The notes: generated by a model not told the origin, from the sequence alone. DNA of 64,000 bases from Bacteroidales bacterium (GCA_017480785.1 JAFURZ010000002.1:112738-176737); one strand, 5' to 3'. Positions 1 to 8,559 are shown, numbered from the stretch's first letter. Program-made: numbers and translations.

Positions 1-1338
<1,338 letters not shown>

Positions 1339-1412
1339 ATTTCCTGTTGTTTTCTTTCTATTATTATATTAATCAATTAATTGTCCGAATGGACCGGACA
1401 AATGCCAAAATG

Positions 1413-1443
1413 CAAAGATACGAACTTTTTTCCATTCGTGCAA
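1413..1443 (-). promoter_or_regulatory. Bacteroidota-type promoter for secA
   Basis: On the minus strand a TTG (complement of 1441-1443) is separated by 20 bp from TATCTTTG (complement of 1413-1420), matching the TTTG / TAnnTTTG promoter form of this phylum. The leader to the secA ATG is about 65 nt. Confidence 0.6.
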
Positions 1444-1459
1444 GGGGAGAGGGCCTTTT

Positions 1460-1541
1460 GTTCTTTTGTTGTTCTTTTGTTGTTCTTTTACTGTTCTTTT
1501 ACAAAAAGCGTAATACTACCGTAATACTACCGAAGAACAGT
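1460..1541. repeat. Composite 11-bp tandem array (two unit types)
   Basis: Four consecutive 11-bp units lie at 1460-1503: GTTCTTTTGTT twice, then GTTCTTTTACT and GTTCTTTTACA. They are followed by two copies of GTAATACTACC at 1510-1531 and an inverted half-unit GAAGAACAGT. The first unit type also builds arrays near 20.4, 38.6 and 60.1 kb, and the second builds the array near 48.3 kb. The locus sits in the 301-bp gap between the lipoprotein gene's stop and secA, upstream of the secA promoter. No other feature is seen in this gap. Confidence 0.85.
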
Positions 1542-1639
1542 GGTCGAAAACCCAGAGGATGTGGGGATTGTAGAAGGTGAAATGTGGAATGGGGCGTGGT
1601 CAGAGCGCGTCGTGGACGACGTTGGAGCTGCCGGAGGTG

Positions 1640-2188
1640 CTATTTGACCAAGCGGACGGAATGCCCTTGGTCGCGGTGATGGTTGGTCACACTCACGTTG
1701 TCGGCATTGAAGACAAGCGCCCATGCGTTGTTCTGCCCGTCCTGTGTGGACGACCAGTAGTTGCCCATAACACCCTCCTGTTGCACTGTGCCGTCGTACC
1801 AGCGATAGCCGACAGCAGGCAAAAAGATGCTGTTACCGTTGGCGCCGACTACGGAATATCCCGTACCCGTCCATGTCCATTGGCACTCATCCTTCAGTTC
1901 GCGCAACTGGTCGACTGTGGGCATCCCGTCTCCGAATGCGGCCTTGGCGGCGTTGTAGTCGTAGAAGCCGAAGGTGGTGTCGGCGTCGTTAGGCTCGTTT
2001 TGTTCGCACCACAGTGTTCCGCTCGGAAGTCCAAGGTCGACATACTCTTCCTGAACGTCAGGCACATCGCCGCCTCCCGATGTGGTGTCCTGGGCAGGCA
2101 GTGAGTTGTTGTCTTTCTTGCAGCCTGTGACTGTAACGGCTGCGACAGCCATAAGGCACAAGGCGGTGGTATAAATTATTCTTCTCAT
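1640..2188 (-). CDS. Lipoprotein with a FISUMP/DUF1566-like domain
   Basis: A 182-residue protein with a lipoprotein signal peptide: positive MRR, a hydrophobic stretch, then VTGC with the lipidated Cys at about residue 22. The mature part begins with an acidic linker and VDLGLPSGTLWCEQN, then a domain ending in GNYWSSTQDGQNNAWALVF and a basic HSVRLVK tail. The 'VDLGLPSGTLW' and 'YWSST' motifs typify the Fibrobacter/Bacteroidota surface-protein domain related to DUF1566. No catalytic site is recognisable, so the role is unknown. It starts 20 bp after the era stop on the same strand and is probably co-transcribed with era. The lipoprotein call is firm; the domain name rests on these motifs. 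Confidence 0.8.
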   Translation of the reverse strand: MRRIIYTTALCLMAVAAVTVTGCKKDNNSLPAQDTTSGGGDVPDVQEEYVDLGLPSGTLWCEQNEPNDADTTFGFYDYNAAKAAFGDGMPTVDQLRELKDECQWTWTGTGYSVVGANGNSIFLPAVGYRWYDGTVQQEGVMGNYWSSTQDGQNNAWALVFNADNVSVTNHHRDQGHSVRLVK

Positions 2189-2208
2189 GGTTGACGGGTT
2201 TGTTATTG

Positions 2209-3087
2209 CTAGTCCTCCACGGCGTAGCCGAACTGCTTCAGGGCGCGGTCGCTGTTGCGCCAGTCCTTGAGTACCTTTACGTGGAGGCTGAGGAAGCAGC
2301 GCTTGCCGGTGAACTCCTCGATGTCCTTGCGGGCCTCGGTGCCCAGTTTCTTGATGGCCTTGCCCTGGTGGCCTATGAGGATGGCTTTCTGGCTCTCGCG
2401 CTCGACGAAGATGATGCAGTCGATGTTGTCGATGCCGTCGCGCTCCTCGTAGCTGCCCACGGCCACCTCGCAGCTGTAGGGTATCTCCTTCTGGTAGTAG
2501 AGGAGTATCTTCTCGCGCACTATCTCGCTGACGAAGAAGCGCATGGTCTGGCTCGTGAGCTCGTCCTCGGGGAAGTAGGCGGGGTGCTCGGGCAGCAGGG
2601 CCAGGATGGTGTTGAAGATGCGGGTCAGGTTGAAGCCCTCGGTGGCGGAGCAGGGGATGACGACGGCGCGCGGTATCTCCTGCTGCCAGTAGTCTATCTT
2701 CTCCTGCACGGCCTGCTGGTTCGAGAGGTCAATCTTGTTGATGACAAGCAGCACGGGCACCTTCGACTTGACGATGCGCTCCTGGAGGGCCTTGTTCTTC
2801 AGGGGCTCGCCCATCTCGGTGACCAGCAGGAAGAGGTCGGCATCCTGCAGGGCGGTGCCTATGTAGCCCATCATCTGCTCGTGCAGCTTGTTGGCGGGGT
2901 TGACGATACCGGGGGTGTCGGTGTAGATGATTTGGAAGCCCGCGCCGTTGACGATGCCCATCACGCGCTTGCGCGTGGTCTGCGCCTTGCTGGTGATGAT
3001 GCTCAGGCGCTCTCCCACGAGGGCGTTCATCAAGGTCGACTTGCCCACGTTGGGGTTCCCGATGATATTTACGAAACCGCTTTTCAT
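2209..3087 (-). CDS. era: GTPase Era
   Basis: Era binds the 3' end of 16S rRNA and acts in 30S assembly. The 292-residue sequence has the normal length and order: G1 GNPNVGKS near residue 10, a conserved TTR in switch I, G3 DTPG near residue 57, G4 NKID near residue 117, G5-like SATEG, and a C-terminal KH domain with GHQGKAIKKLGTEARKDIE. The start is the ATG at 3087, giving MKSGFVNIIGNPNVGKS. A heptamer array (3087-3107) begins exactly at this start codon, so the upstream leader is built of repeat DNA. The lipoprotein gene follows 20 bp downstream. Confidence 0.97.
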   Translation of the reverse strand: MKSGFVNIIGNPNVGKSTLMNALVGERLSIITSKAQTTRKRVMGIVNGAGFQIIYTDTPGIVNPANKLHEQMMGYIGTALQDADLFLLVTEMGEPLKNKALQERIVKSKVPVLLVINKIDLSNQQAVQEKIDYWQQEIPRAVVIPCSATEGFNLTRIFNTILALLPEHPAYFPEDELTSQTMRFFVSEIVREKILLYYQKEIPYSCEVAVGSYEERDGIDNIDCIIFVERESQKAILIGHQGKAIKKLGTEARKDIEEFTGKRCFLSLHVKVLKDWRNSDRALKQFGYAVED

Positions 3088-3107
3088 TTCTAATTTCTAA
3101 ATTCTAA
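3087..3107. repeat. Heptamer array, TTTCTAA type, left flank of the four-helix gene
   Basis: Three 7-bp units on the plus strand: TTTCTAA, TTTCTAA, ATTCTAA. The stop codon of the four-helix-bundle gene (3104-3106) lies within the last unit. The same unit appears in inverted orientation at 3523-3550, on the other side of that gene. Confidence 0.8.
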
Positions 3108-3484
3108 TTTTTGAGTGGCTGACGCGGTAGGGATAATCTTTTTTTCACTGTAATGACGGAAGCTGTCATCATTTTGTAGATTTCTTCCGATAAACTATAC
3201 AGTGTATCGTAATACTCGTCAGTTATGTAACGACTGTCTTTTAGCAAGTCGAGCCAATACTGTGTTTCATGGGTCTCTTTAAGAGAAACAGATATTTTAT
3301 GGATAAAATCGGAATCACTTTCTGCACCAAGAGCTTCACTATAGTTTGCCCCCATACTGGTTGCCGACCTTATTATTTGTTTTGAAATAATAAACTCGTT
3401 CATGCCTTCCAATTTGCGGCAAAGTTCGATAATAAGGAGCGAAAATTGCTTGCACTTTTCGTAGATGATGCCTTTGTCTCTCAT
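3104..3484 (-). CDS. Four-helix-bundle protein of the 23S rRNA intervening-sequence (IVP) family
   Basis: A 126-residue protein beginning MRDKGIIYEKCKQFSLLIIE. The motif IRSATSMGANYSEALGAES followed by KISVSLKETHETQYWLDLL is diagnostic of the TIGR02436/S23 four-helix-bundle family. That family includes proteins encoded in 23S rRNA intervening sequences and is related to Avd, the accessory protein of diversity-generating retroelements. Its biochemical function is not established. The ATG at 3484 was chosen because the upstream GTG at 3520 would translate through a transcription terminator hairpin. The gene is AT-rich relative to its neighbours and is bracketed by inverted heptamer arrays (3087-3107 and 3523-3550), which suggests an inserted cassette. 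The family call is confident; mobility is inference. Confidence 0.88.
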   Translation of the reverse strand: MRDKGIIYEKCKQFSLLIIELCRKLEGMNEFIISKQIIRSATSMGANYSEALGAESDSDFIHKISVSLKETHETQYWLDLLKDSRYITDEYYDTLYSLSEEIYKMMTASVITVKKRLSLPRQPLKN

Positions 3485-3522
3485 AAAAAAGAAAAAGTGA
3501 GCAATACCTGCGTAGCTCACTT
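3485..3522 (-). terminator. Intrinsic terminator after the secreted-protein gene
   Basis: Read on the minus strand, AAGTGAGC (from 3522) and GCTCACTT (to 3495) form an 8-bp stem followed by TTTCTTTTTT. It lies just downstream of the gene ending at 3542 and 11 bp before the four-helix ATG, so it should separate the two transcripts. Confidence 0.7.
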
Positions 3523-3550
3523 AGAAATCAGAAATTAGAAATTAGAAATA
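3523..3550. repeat. Heptamer array, right flank of the four-helix gene (inverted)
   Basis: Four 7-bp units on the plus strand: AGAAATC, AGAAATT, AGAAATT, AGAAATA. They are the reverse complement of the TTTCTAA units at 3087-3107. The last codons of the gene ending at 3542 (…IEYF and stop) are encoded by the array. Confidence 0.8.
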
Positions 3551-4321
3551 TTCTATGGTCCGGACGGTGGTGTAGGTGGGAATCATGCGGTCGCCCAGCA
3601 TGTCGTACTCGGTGCAGCGCACCCAGTTGCCGTGGGCGTCGTATTCGCGCATATAGAGGGTGACGAACATCTCGGGCTCCTCCTCGGTGTAGTCATAGAG
3701 GGTGTAGCTCGTGGGGTAGCCCTGCTCGTCATACTCCCAGCGCTTCTCCTGCACCTTCTGCTTCGAGCGGTCGTAGACGACGGCCTTGTTGATGGTACCG
3801 TCGGGGTTGTAGGTGTACACCTCGCGCTTGAAAATGTCGTTCCGGTGGTCGTTGTAGGAACGCTGGCTGATGCGGCCCATGGCGTCGTGTATGAGCAGCA
3901 TGCGGCTCTCCACCTGCCGCTCGGCGTCCTCCACATACACCTCGGTCAGCGTGTGCTCGGCGTCGTACACATAGTAGGTGCGGCCCACCACGTGCTCCTG
4001 GTTGTCGACGATGTGCTCGAGGGTGGTCAGCCCGAAGCCGTCGTGCTTGTAGCGGGTGCGGAAGATGATGTCCTCGGCCACCGAGAGGTAGGTCTGCGAC
4101 CGACGCTGCCCGTTCTGCTTGTACTCGGTGACCAGATGCTCGAGCTGCTCGCCGCGCCGGAGGTTGTCGTTCAGGTCGTAGCCGGCCTCATACATGCGTG
4201 AGTCGATGCGCTTCACGGTGCCGTGCAGCTCGTCGTCCTGCAGGTCGCGACCCGTCTGCGCCGCTGCCGTGCCGCACAGGGCCAGCGCTGCCAATGCCAG
4301 AAATATCTTGCCTATTTTCAT
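3542..4321 (-). CDS. Secreted protein with YD-repeat-like strands, function unknown
   Basis: A 259-residue protein with a cleavable signal peptide (MKIGKIFLALAALALCGTAAAQ). The mature part is rich in short repeats of the form 'YxYDxxGxxxxxxxYD' (for example RTRYKHDGFGLTTLEHIVD, YTYNPDGTINKAVVYD, WEYDEQGYPTSYTLYDY, REYDAHGNWVRCTEYD), which resemble YD/RHS-type beta-strand repeats in periplasmic Bacteroidota proteins. No enzyme motif is seen. The C-terminus (IEYF) is encoded by a heptamer array, and a terminator follows at 3522-3485. It reads divergently from the accessory island at 4.6-7.1 kb. Being a real gene is well supported; the function is unknown. Confidence 0.8.
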   Translation of the reverse strand: MKIGKIFLALAALALCGTAAAQTGRDLQDDELHGTVKRIDSRMYEAGYDLNDNLRRGEQLEHLVTEYKQNGQRRSQTYLSVAEDIIFRTRYKHDGFGLTTLEHIVDNQEHVVGRTYYVYDAEHTLTEVYVEDAERQVESRMLLIHDAMGRISQRSYNDHRNDIFKREVYTYNPDGTINKAVVYDRSKQKVQEKRWEYDEQGYPTSYTLYDYTEEEPEMFVTLYMREYDAHGNWVRCTEYDMLGDRMIPTYTTVRTIEYF

Positions 4322-4421
4322 GGTCTGTTTTATCTGTTGATTCGACCCTCTAAACGGATGATTGTGTTTTTTATTGTGTTATATCGCTTTTTTTTCTTCC
4401 TTTTCCACTTGCTTTTTTCTT

Positions 4422-4471
4422 CATTTCGACTTGAGTTCGACTTGAAAACAAGTCGAACTCAAGTCGAAATG
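4422..4471. repeat. Perfect fold-back with an 11-bp step
   Basis: Two perfect 23-bp arms (4422-4444 and 4449-4471) flank an AAAA loop. Within each arm the core TTCGACTTG recurs at an 11-bp step, giving two units per arm. It lies between the start of the secreted-protein gene (minus) and the island promoter (plus), so it is not at a gene 3' end. Confidence 0.85.
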
Positions 4472-4591
4472 CGGCTAAATTGTTGAATACAAGGCCGTCT
4501 TGATACGTCGCCTTGCCAGCGCCGTAGGCTGTGCTTCCAGGTGTGACGCCAATGGGTTGGGCACGGGCGATTTGCATACAGCAAAAATATA

Positions 4592-4623
4592 TTTGGCCAT
4601 GTCAGGAATAATTTGTACTTTTG
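4592..4623 (+). promoter_or_regulatory. Consensus promoter leading into the accessory island
   Basis: TTTG at 4592-4595, a 20-bp spacer beginning GCCATGTC, and TACTTTTG at 4616-4623, followed by CACC. The spacer motif GCCATGTC is shared with the tRNA-Leu and M13-peptidase promoters. The next gene downstream on the plus strand starts at 4884, giving a leader of about 255 nt with a hairpin at its start. Confidence 0.7.
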
Positions 4624-4699
4624 CACCTGCTTTCGAGAGCGAAAGCAGTAAGCAAGAAAAGCATTGCGATACAGTCCCTTTACCGAATTTCGCCAAAGT

Positions 4700-4858
4700 T
4701 CAAATGGGTGGACCGAGCATATAATGCTTTCGCTTGAATGTGTATGCTATACCCAATAGCATATCTTCAGGCGTGAGATATGTTCCCCACGACCCCGTAC
4801 CCATAAAGGTGTTTGGCGATACCTGGTAAAGACGGACATGAGCACATAACCTCATGCC
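4700..4858 (-). pseudogene. C-terminal remnant of an outer-membrane beta-barrel protein
   Basis: Read on the minus strand, about 50 codons encode RLYQVSPNTFMGTGSWGTYL, then TPEDMLLGIAYTFKRKHYML, then a stop at 4700. An aromatic-rich final strand of this kind is typical of the C-terminus of Bacteroidota outer-membrane barrels. No start codon with a signal peptide or upstream barrel is present: the frame fades into the island leader near 4860. I infer that the 5' part of this gene was lost when the island arrived. The coordinates are approximate. Confidence 0.45.
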
Positions 4859-4883
4859 TTTTCTTATTGGTAAAAAAATAACA

Positions 4884-5126
4884 ATGGAAGCAGAACTGTT
4901 TATAGAGAAATTGTTTACGGAGGAAATGTACCTAATGCCGGAATGTGGCAACTATATATATCACTCTGTCCCTGACAAGCCTTTTGGATGGAAGGTTTGG
5001 CGCAAAACTATTGGTCAAGGCAATGAACAACTTTACAACTGGAAGGAAGATGTCGGCCCAGGCTGTTGGTGGGAAGCAGTGATGATGAGATTTCCGGTCA
5101 CAAAAGAACGCTACAATAACTTCTAA
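4884..5126 (+). CDS. Small protein, first gene of the accessory island
   Basis: An 80-residue product beginning MEAELFIEKLFTEEMYLMPE and rich in aromatic residues (FGWKVWRKTIG, GPGCWWEAVMMRF). No family is recognised and there is no signal peptide or membrane segment. It ends 13 bp before the next gene on the same strand, so the three island genes look like one operon. An upstream ATG at 4854 would add ten residues; 4884 is preferred because those residues overlap the outer-membrane remnant. The base composition is AT-richer than that of the core genes. It is supported as a gene mainly by its tight spacing and sensible composition. Confidence 0.55.
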   Translation: MEAELFIEKLFTEEMYLMPECGNYIYHSVPDKPFGWKVWRKTIGQGNEQLYNWKEDVGPGCWWEAVMMRFPVTKERYNNF

Positions 5127-5139
5127 ATACACAATAGCC

Positions 5140-6276
5140 ATGTACAAGAACTATGGAGGGCGGCTGCTGTCGCTTGAACCAATCAAAGGACTGTCGCTCT
5201 GCGAGGTTTTCGTGTTCGGAAGCAATTTGCTGGGTCATCATCGTGGCGGTGCGGCACGGATGGCCATGGACCACTTCGGCGCCCAATGGGGAAACGGTGT
5301 CGGACCACAGGGCAAATGCTATGCCATCCCTACCATGTTCCGCAATGTAGAGGAGATAAAGCCTTACGCCGAGGCGTTTGTGGAATACGTGAAATCTCAT
5401 CCTTTGAACAGATTTCTCATCACCCGTTTGGGTTGTGGCATAGCAGGCTTCAGTGACGAACAAGTCGCGCCACTGTTTGATGGCCTGTACAATGTAAAGA
5501 ATGCTGTCTTTTCATTAGAATGGTGGTGGGTGTTACAGGAATTGCACTATGGGGAGAAGGAAGAATCTCCCGAAGTGCCTGAATCTGTAGATGAGCAGAA
5601 ACTGTTGGAACTGAGCCGACAGTACAGGTATGAAATTGGCGCAGGCTTACACAATAGCGTTCCGAGCATCACAATCAGATATATTGAAGAGGAAGGGAAG
5701 TTCGGTTATACCGGACTGATGAACAGTTTCTTCTTCCACAGTCCGAATGAATTCTATGTTTTCAGTACCGAAGAAAAATATAAGGAGCGACACGAGGGGC
5801 ATATACTGCTTGATGAATTCCACGACCAATGCTTTAACCAGGGATATGTGAGAAGAGTGCATTTCGCAGGAGTGCGAACGCCCTTCAAGGACAGCCGTGG
5901 TGATAGCATTTACACAGGTGACATCGTGAAGGCTTACTTCCACGGTTCGCAGTATATATTGCCCGTTGCCGCATTCCCTGGAAGATACGTATTACCGCTT
6001 GACAACCATTGCATACCCATGTCCGAGTGTTCGAAATTTGTCCGACTTGGCACGGTGTTTTACAAGATGGATAAAGAATATGACTGGCGTGAGCCGTTGG
6101 TGAATGGCCGATGCATGAGCTTCTTTCAAAGTGTGTATGGCACCTTTGGATGCCCACCAAGCAGCACATTGGGAAAAGAATTGACCAAAGCCCAACGCAC
6201 CCCAAGTTTCTATACAGAGGACTGGCAATATGCGGTTTTGAAAGGGCTGGATATTGAATACAATTGGAGACATTAA
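5140..6276 (+). CDS. Phage-type fusion: macro-like/A1S_2505-type N-domain with a YopX-like C-domain
   Basis: A 378-residue cytosolic protein. Residues about 22-125 carry EVFVFGSNLLGHHRGGAARM, AMDHFGAQWGNGVGPQGKCYAIPT and, later, RLGCGIAGFSD. This glycine-rich pattern is typical of the phage-associated A1S_2505-like family and resembles nucleotide-sugar (macro-type) pockets. Residues about 240-300 contain GVRTPFKDSRGDSIYTGDIVK, close to the YopX signature of phage proteins (RG…IYxGDIV). The long middle part (about 130-235) is not recognised. It sits 13 bp after the small gene and 24 bp before the GIY-YIG gene. The domain names are recalled by motif, not by a search, and the function is unknown. 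Confidence 0.7.
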   Translation: MYKNYGGRLLSLEPIKGLSLCEVFVFGSNLLGHHRGGAARMAMDHFGAQWGNGVGPQGKCYAIPTMFRNVEEIKPYAEAFVEYVKSHPLNRFLITRLGCGIAGFSDEQVAPLFDGLYNVKNAVFSLEWWWVLQELHYGEKEESPEVPESVDEQKLLELSRQYRYEIGAGLHNSVPSITIRYIEEEGKFGYTGLMNSFFFHSPNEFYVFSTEEKYKERHEGHILLDEFHDQCFNQGYVRRVHFAGVRTPFKDSRGDSIYTGDIVKAYFHGSQYILPVAAFPGRYVLPLDNHCIPMSECSKFVRLGTVFYKMDKEYDWREPLVNGRCMSFFQSVYGTFGCPPSSTLGKELTKAQRTPSFYTEDWQYAVLKGLDIEYNWRH

Positions 6277-6300
6277 GTTTAACAAAATAATAATAAGATT

Positions 6301-7125
6301 ATGATTATCACGATTCAAGAACTGCTGAACAGACATGGTCTGGATGCAAAGGCCAAGGTGAAACTTGTCCGCCACAAAGACAACCGCCCGGATAGATTCG
6401 ACGCTTATGACAACTATCGCCATCACAAAGATGAGTTTCTGCTTTATCAGGCTTCACAAAGTTCGCCTGTCTTCCATGGCGTGGACTACATTGTCAGTTT
6501 TATAGGCGAAGAAGGCAATCGTGCTCGTTTTGTAGGTGTGTACAAAATAATCGAAGAAAGACCGATGGACGAGGCACATCGCACAGACCCTTCTGACCAA
6601 TACTACTATGTGATGGAAGAGGTCGTAGGATTTGGAGAGTTGAAAGAGCGAGTCATCATACAATGGAATAACCCCAGGGCATGGTGCCAGTGGTATAAGA
6701 ACGAGATGGATGTCATTGAGGTAACGAAGGGCTTTGACCATATCCCTTTCACTGGCTATCTGGACTTCATTGTTTCTTTTGATGAGCTGAAGGAAATTGT
6801 TACAAATCAGTATGAGGATTGGAAGAACATGCTTTCATGCGTTTATGGTGTCTATGCTATCAGAGATACGAAAACCAACAGGTTGTATATCGGTTCGGCA
6901 TACGGAAAGGAAGGCATCTGGCAACGCTGGGAGACATATGTTAAAACTGGTGGGCATGGAGGCAACAAGACACTGAAAGCATTGGTGGACAATAATCCTG
7001 GTTATTCAAAGTACTTCACTTTTACTCTGTTGATGATAACAACCAAGAGTACACCCGACAAGATGGTGATAGATCAGGAACAGCTCTACAAACACAAGCT
7101 CGGTGCAGAACTGTGTAATAATTGA
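6301..7125 (+). CDS. GIY-YIG nuclease-domain protein
   Basis: A 274-residue protein. The C-terminal part (about 178-272) is a GIY-YIG endonuclease fold: GVYAIRDTKTNRLYIGSAYG supplies the paired GVY/YIG strands, WQRW the catalytic Arg, and DQEQLYKHKLGAELCNN the metal-binding Glu with the conserved K..LG. The first 175 residues form an unrecognised domain containing HGVDYIVSFIGEEGNRARFVGVYKI and a proline/aromatic stretch; it may serve DNA recognition. The gene is the last of the three-gene island and ends before the hairpin at 7185-7212. Stand-alone proteins of this type occur as homing or defence nucleases and as repair enzymes; which applies here is open. Confidence 0.8.
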   Translation: MIITIQELLNRHGLDAKAKVKLVRHKDNRPDRFDAYDNYRHHKDEFLLYQASQSSPVFHGVDYIVSFIGEEGNRARFVGVYKIIEERPMDEAHRTDPSDQYYYVMEEVVGFGELKERVIIQWNNPRAWCQWYKNEMDVIEVTKGFDHIPFTGYLDFIVSFDELKEIVTNQYEDWKNMLSCVYGVYAIRDTKTNRLYIGSAYGKEGIWQRWETYVKTGGHGGNKTLKALVDNNPGYSKYFTFTLLMITTKSTPDKMVIDQEQLYKHKLGAELCNN

Positions 7126-7184
7126 TAGGGTACTTAGCTGAAGGGCCACAGAAAGACCATAGAACCCATAAAGAATACAAGTGT

Positions 7185-7212
7185 ATCGGAGCGGTCATTC
7201 GGCCGCTCCGAT
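7185..7212. terminator. GC hairpin between convergent genes
   Basis: Arms ATCGGAGCGG and CCGCTCCGAT close around a short loop between the convergent island and ATPase genes, and can end both transcripts. A closely related hairpin lies at 8532-8559, on the other side of the ATPase gene. Confidence 0.6.
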
Positions 7213-7217
7213 TATCA

Positions 7218-8390
7218 TTAATAGTTCAGGCCGAAGGCCCAGAGGGGGATTGTGGTCTTGGTGGCGTACTCGATGTCGTCTTTCACCACGTAGCCATTCT
7301 CTATGTCGGCCACCTGGCGACGGGTCTTTTTCTTGCCGCCCACCTCGAAGGTGTAATCGCCGATGCTGAAATCGGACACGTCGGAGCTGTGTACCTCGTT
7401 GCGGATGCGCATCTGGTTGTAGAAGAAGGTCTCGCGCAGGTTGCCTGTGTCGGCATGTCCGCCACTGAGGGCATACATCAGGTTGGGGTTGTCGAGGTAT
7501 ATCTTCTCTACCTTTGAAAGCAGGTTCATTCCCTTATCGGGCGCAGTAAGGCATTGTATCATGCCTGACTTCTCGAGATAAAACAAGTAGTCCTTGAGGT
7601 CGCTGCGGTTGACGGTCAGGTCGCGGGCGAGGTCGCTATAGTTGGGCTTGAAAGGCGAAATCTGCGAGATAATCTGCATCAGCTGTTTCAGCTTACGCAT
7701 CACGCCGACACTCAGCCCTGCAAACTGCGGTATGTCGGTCTCGATGGTCTGGTCCACCACGGCGTTCAGTCGCTCAAGATAGTTCTCCTCGCGGCAGAAT
7801 GGATAGTAGCCCTGTATCAAATACTCTTTGAACAATGGCAGGGGGCGGTGCTGGCTGTAGGGGAACACAATCTTGCCATCCAGTATCTGCTCCAGCGTGA
7901 GCGTCGGCACCTCGATGTTTTTAACCATTAGCAGCCACTCGCGGAACGACATACCGTACATATAATTTTTCAGCTGTCGGCGCGAGAGGTCGGCCCCACC
8001 TTTCTCAAGGTCGAGAATGGACGAACCCGTGTAGACGATGTTTAGCTCAGGGATTTGGTCGTAGATATTCTTTATCTCGGTAGACCAATTGGCGTACTTG
8101 TGAACCTCGTCGATGTAGAGGTATTTGCCTCCGTTCTTGTAGAAGGTGTCGGCCAGGTCCAGCAGGGTGTGGTTGGCGAAGTAGATGTCGTCGGCAAAGA
8201 CAACCAGTGAGACATCGCGTTGACTGGTCAATTTGATATGCTGGAAGAGCAATGTTGTCTTTCCCACCCCTCGGGCACCGAGGATGGCGTTCAGCCGAGC
8301 ACCCCAACGAATGGTTTTCTGCGGATAGCGTACGAAATCTGTGCTGGTTTTATCAAGCTGATTATTATACCTTTGCAATAGCTTTTCCAT
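7218..8390 (-). CDS. AAA_14/DUF4143-type ATPase (copy 1)
   Basis: A 390-residue protein with an N-terminal P-loop ATPase domain: Walker A GARGVGKTTLL near residue 38, Walker B KYLYIDEVHKY near residue 88, a sensor VYTGSSILDLEKGGADLSRR, then SFREWLLM. The C-terminal half has a winged-helix region and the nuclease-like DUF4143 strand YTFEVGGKKKTRRQV, ending IPLWAFGLNY. Such ATPases are abundant in Bacteroidota with no settled function; toxin or defence-like roles have been suggested. A paralogue lies at 10557-11762. This copy follows nqrF but is separated from it by a stable hairpin and has its own promoter (8416-8448). Confidence 0.88.
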   Translation of the reverse strand: MEKLLQRYNNQLDKTSTDFVRYPQKTIRWGARLNAILGARGVGKTTLLFQHIKLTSQRDVSLVVFADDIYFANHTLLDLADTFYKNGGKYLYIDEVHKYANWSTEIKNIYDQIPELNIVYTGSSILDLEKGGADLSRRQLKNYMYGMSFREWLLMVKNIEVPTLTLEQILDGKIVFPYSQHRPLPLFKEYLIQGYYPFCREENYLERLNAVVDQTIETDIPQFAGLSVGVMRKLKQLMQIISQISPFKPNYSDLARDLTVNRSDLKDYLFYLEKSGMIQCLTAPDKGMNLLSKVEKIYLDNPNLMYALSGGHADTGNLRETFFYNQMRIRNEVHSSDVSDFSIGDYTFEVGGKKKTRRQVADIENGYVVKDDIEYATKTTIPLWAFGLNY

Positions 8391-8415
8391 GATTGTTCAC
8401 ATTTTATTTACGCTG

Positions 8416-8448
8416 CAAATATACAAAATGTTTTTAATTCCAGTCAAA
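8416..8448 (-). promoter_or_regulatory. Promoter for the first AAA ATPase
   Basis: On the minus strand TTTG (complement of 8445-8448), a 21-bp spacer and TATATTTG (complement of 8416-8423), 25 bp before the ATG at 8390. The surrounding 140 bp are strongly AT-rich. Confidence 0.6.
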
Positions 8449-8531
8449 TTAATGTAAAAATTGAACCTTGTTTATGTCAATTTATGAATAAAATGGTATT
8501 TTGTAAAGTGCAGATATGGCATATTAATAGT

Positions 8532-8559
8532 AGCGGAGCGGCCGAAAGGCCGCTCCGCT
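8532..8559. terminator. Stable hairpin after nqrF
   Basis: Perfect 12-bp arms AGCGGAGCGGCC and GGCCGCTCCGCT with a GAAA tetraloop, 25 bp past the nqrF stop. There is no long U-run, so it may be a terminator or a 3'-end stabiliser. Its stem is shared with the hairpin at 7185-7212. Confidence 0.65.

Larger units (their letters stand above)
4322..4883. other. Gene-poor border region of the accessory island
   Basis: This 562-bp stretch holds an 11-bp fold-back array (4422-4471), a consensus promoter (4592-4623), a small hairpin with arms CTGCTTTCG/CGAAAGCAG (4628-4649) just after the promoter, and the reverse-strand remnant of an outer-membrane protein gene (about 4700-4858). A plus-strand reading frame across 4500-4724 follows the promoter and leader hairpin and is not judged to be a gene. 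Confidence 0.6.

Noticed and set aside
4500-4724. Small plus-strand frame across the 4592 promoter
   Set aside because: It spans a consensus promoter and a leader hairpin, and lies antisense to the outer-membrane remnant; no support as a protein.
7185-8559. ATPase gene as a transposon bounded by the two GC hairpins
   Set aside because: The hairpins are not identical, there is no target duplication or transposase, and they fit terminators of neighbouring genes equally well.
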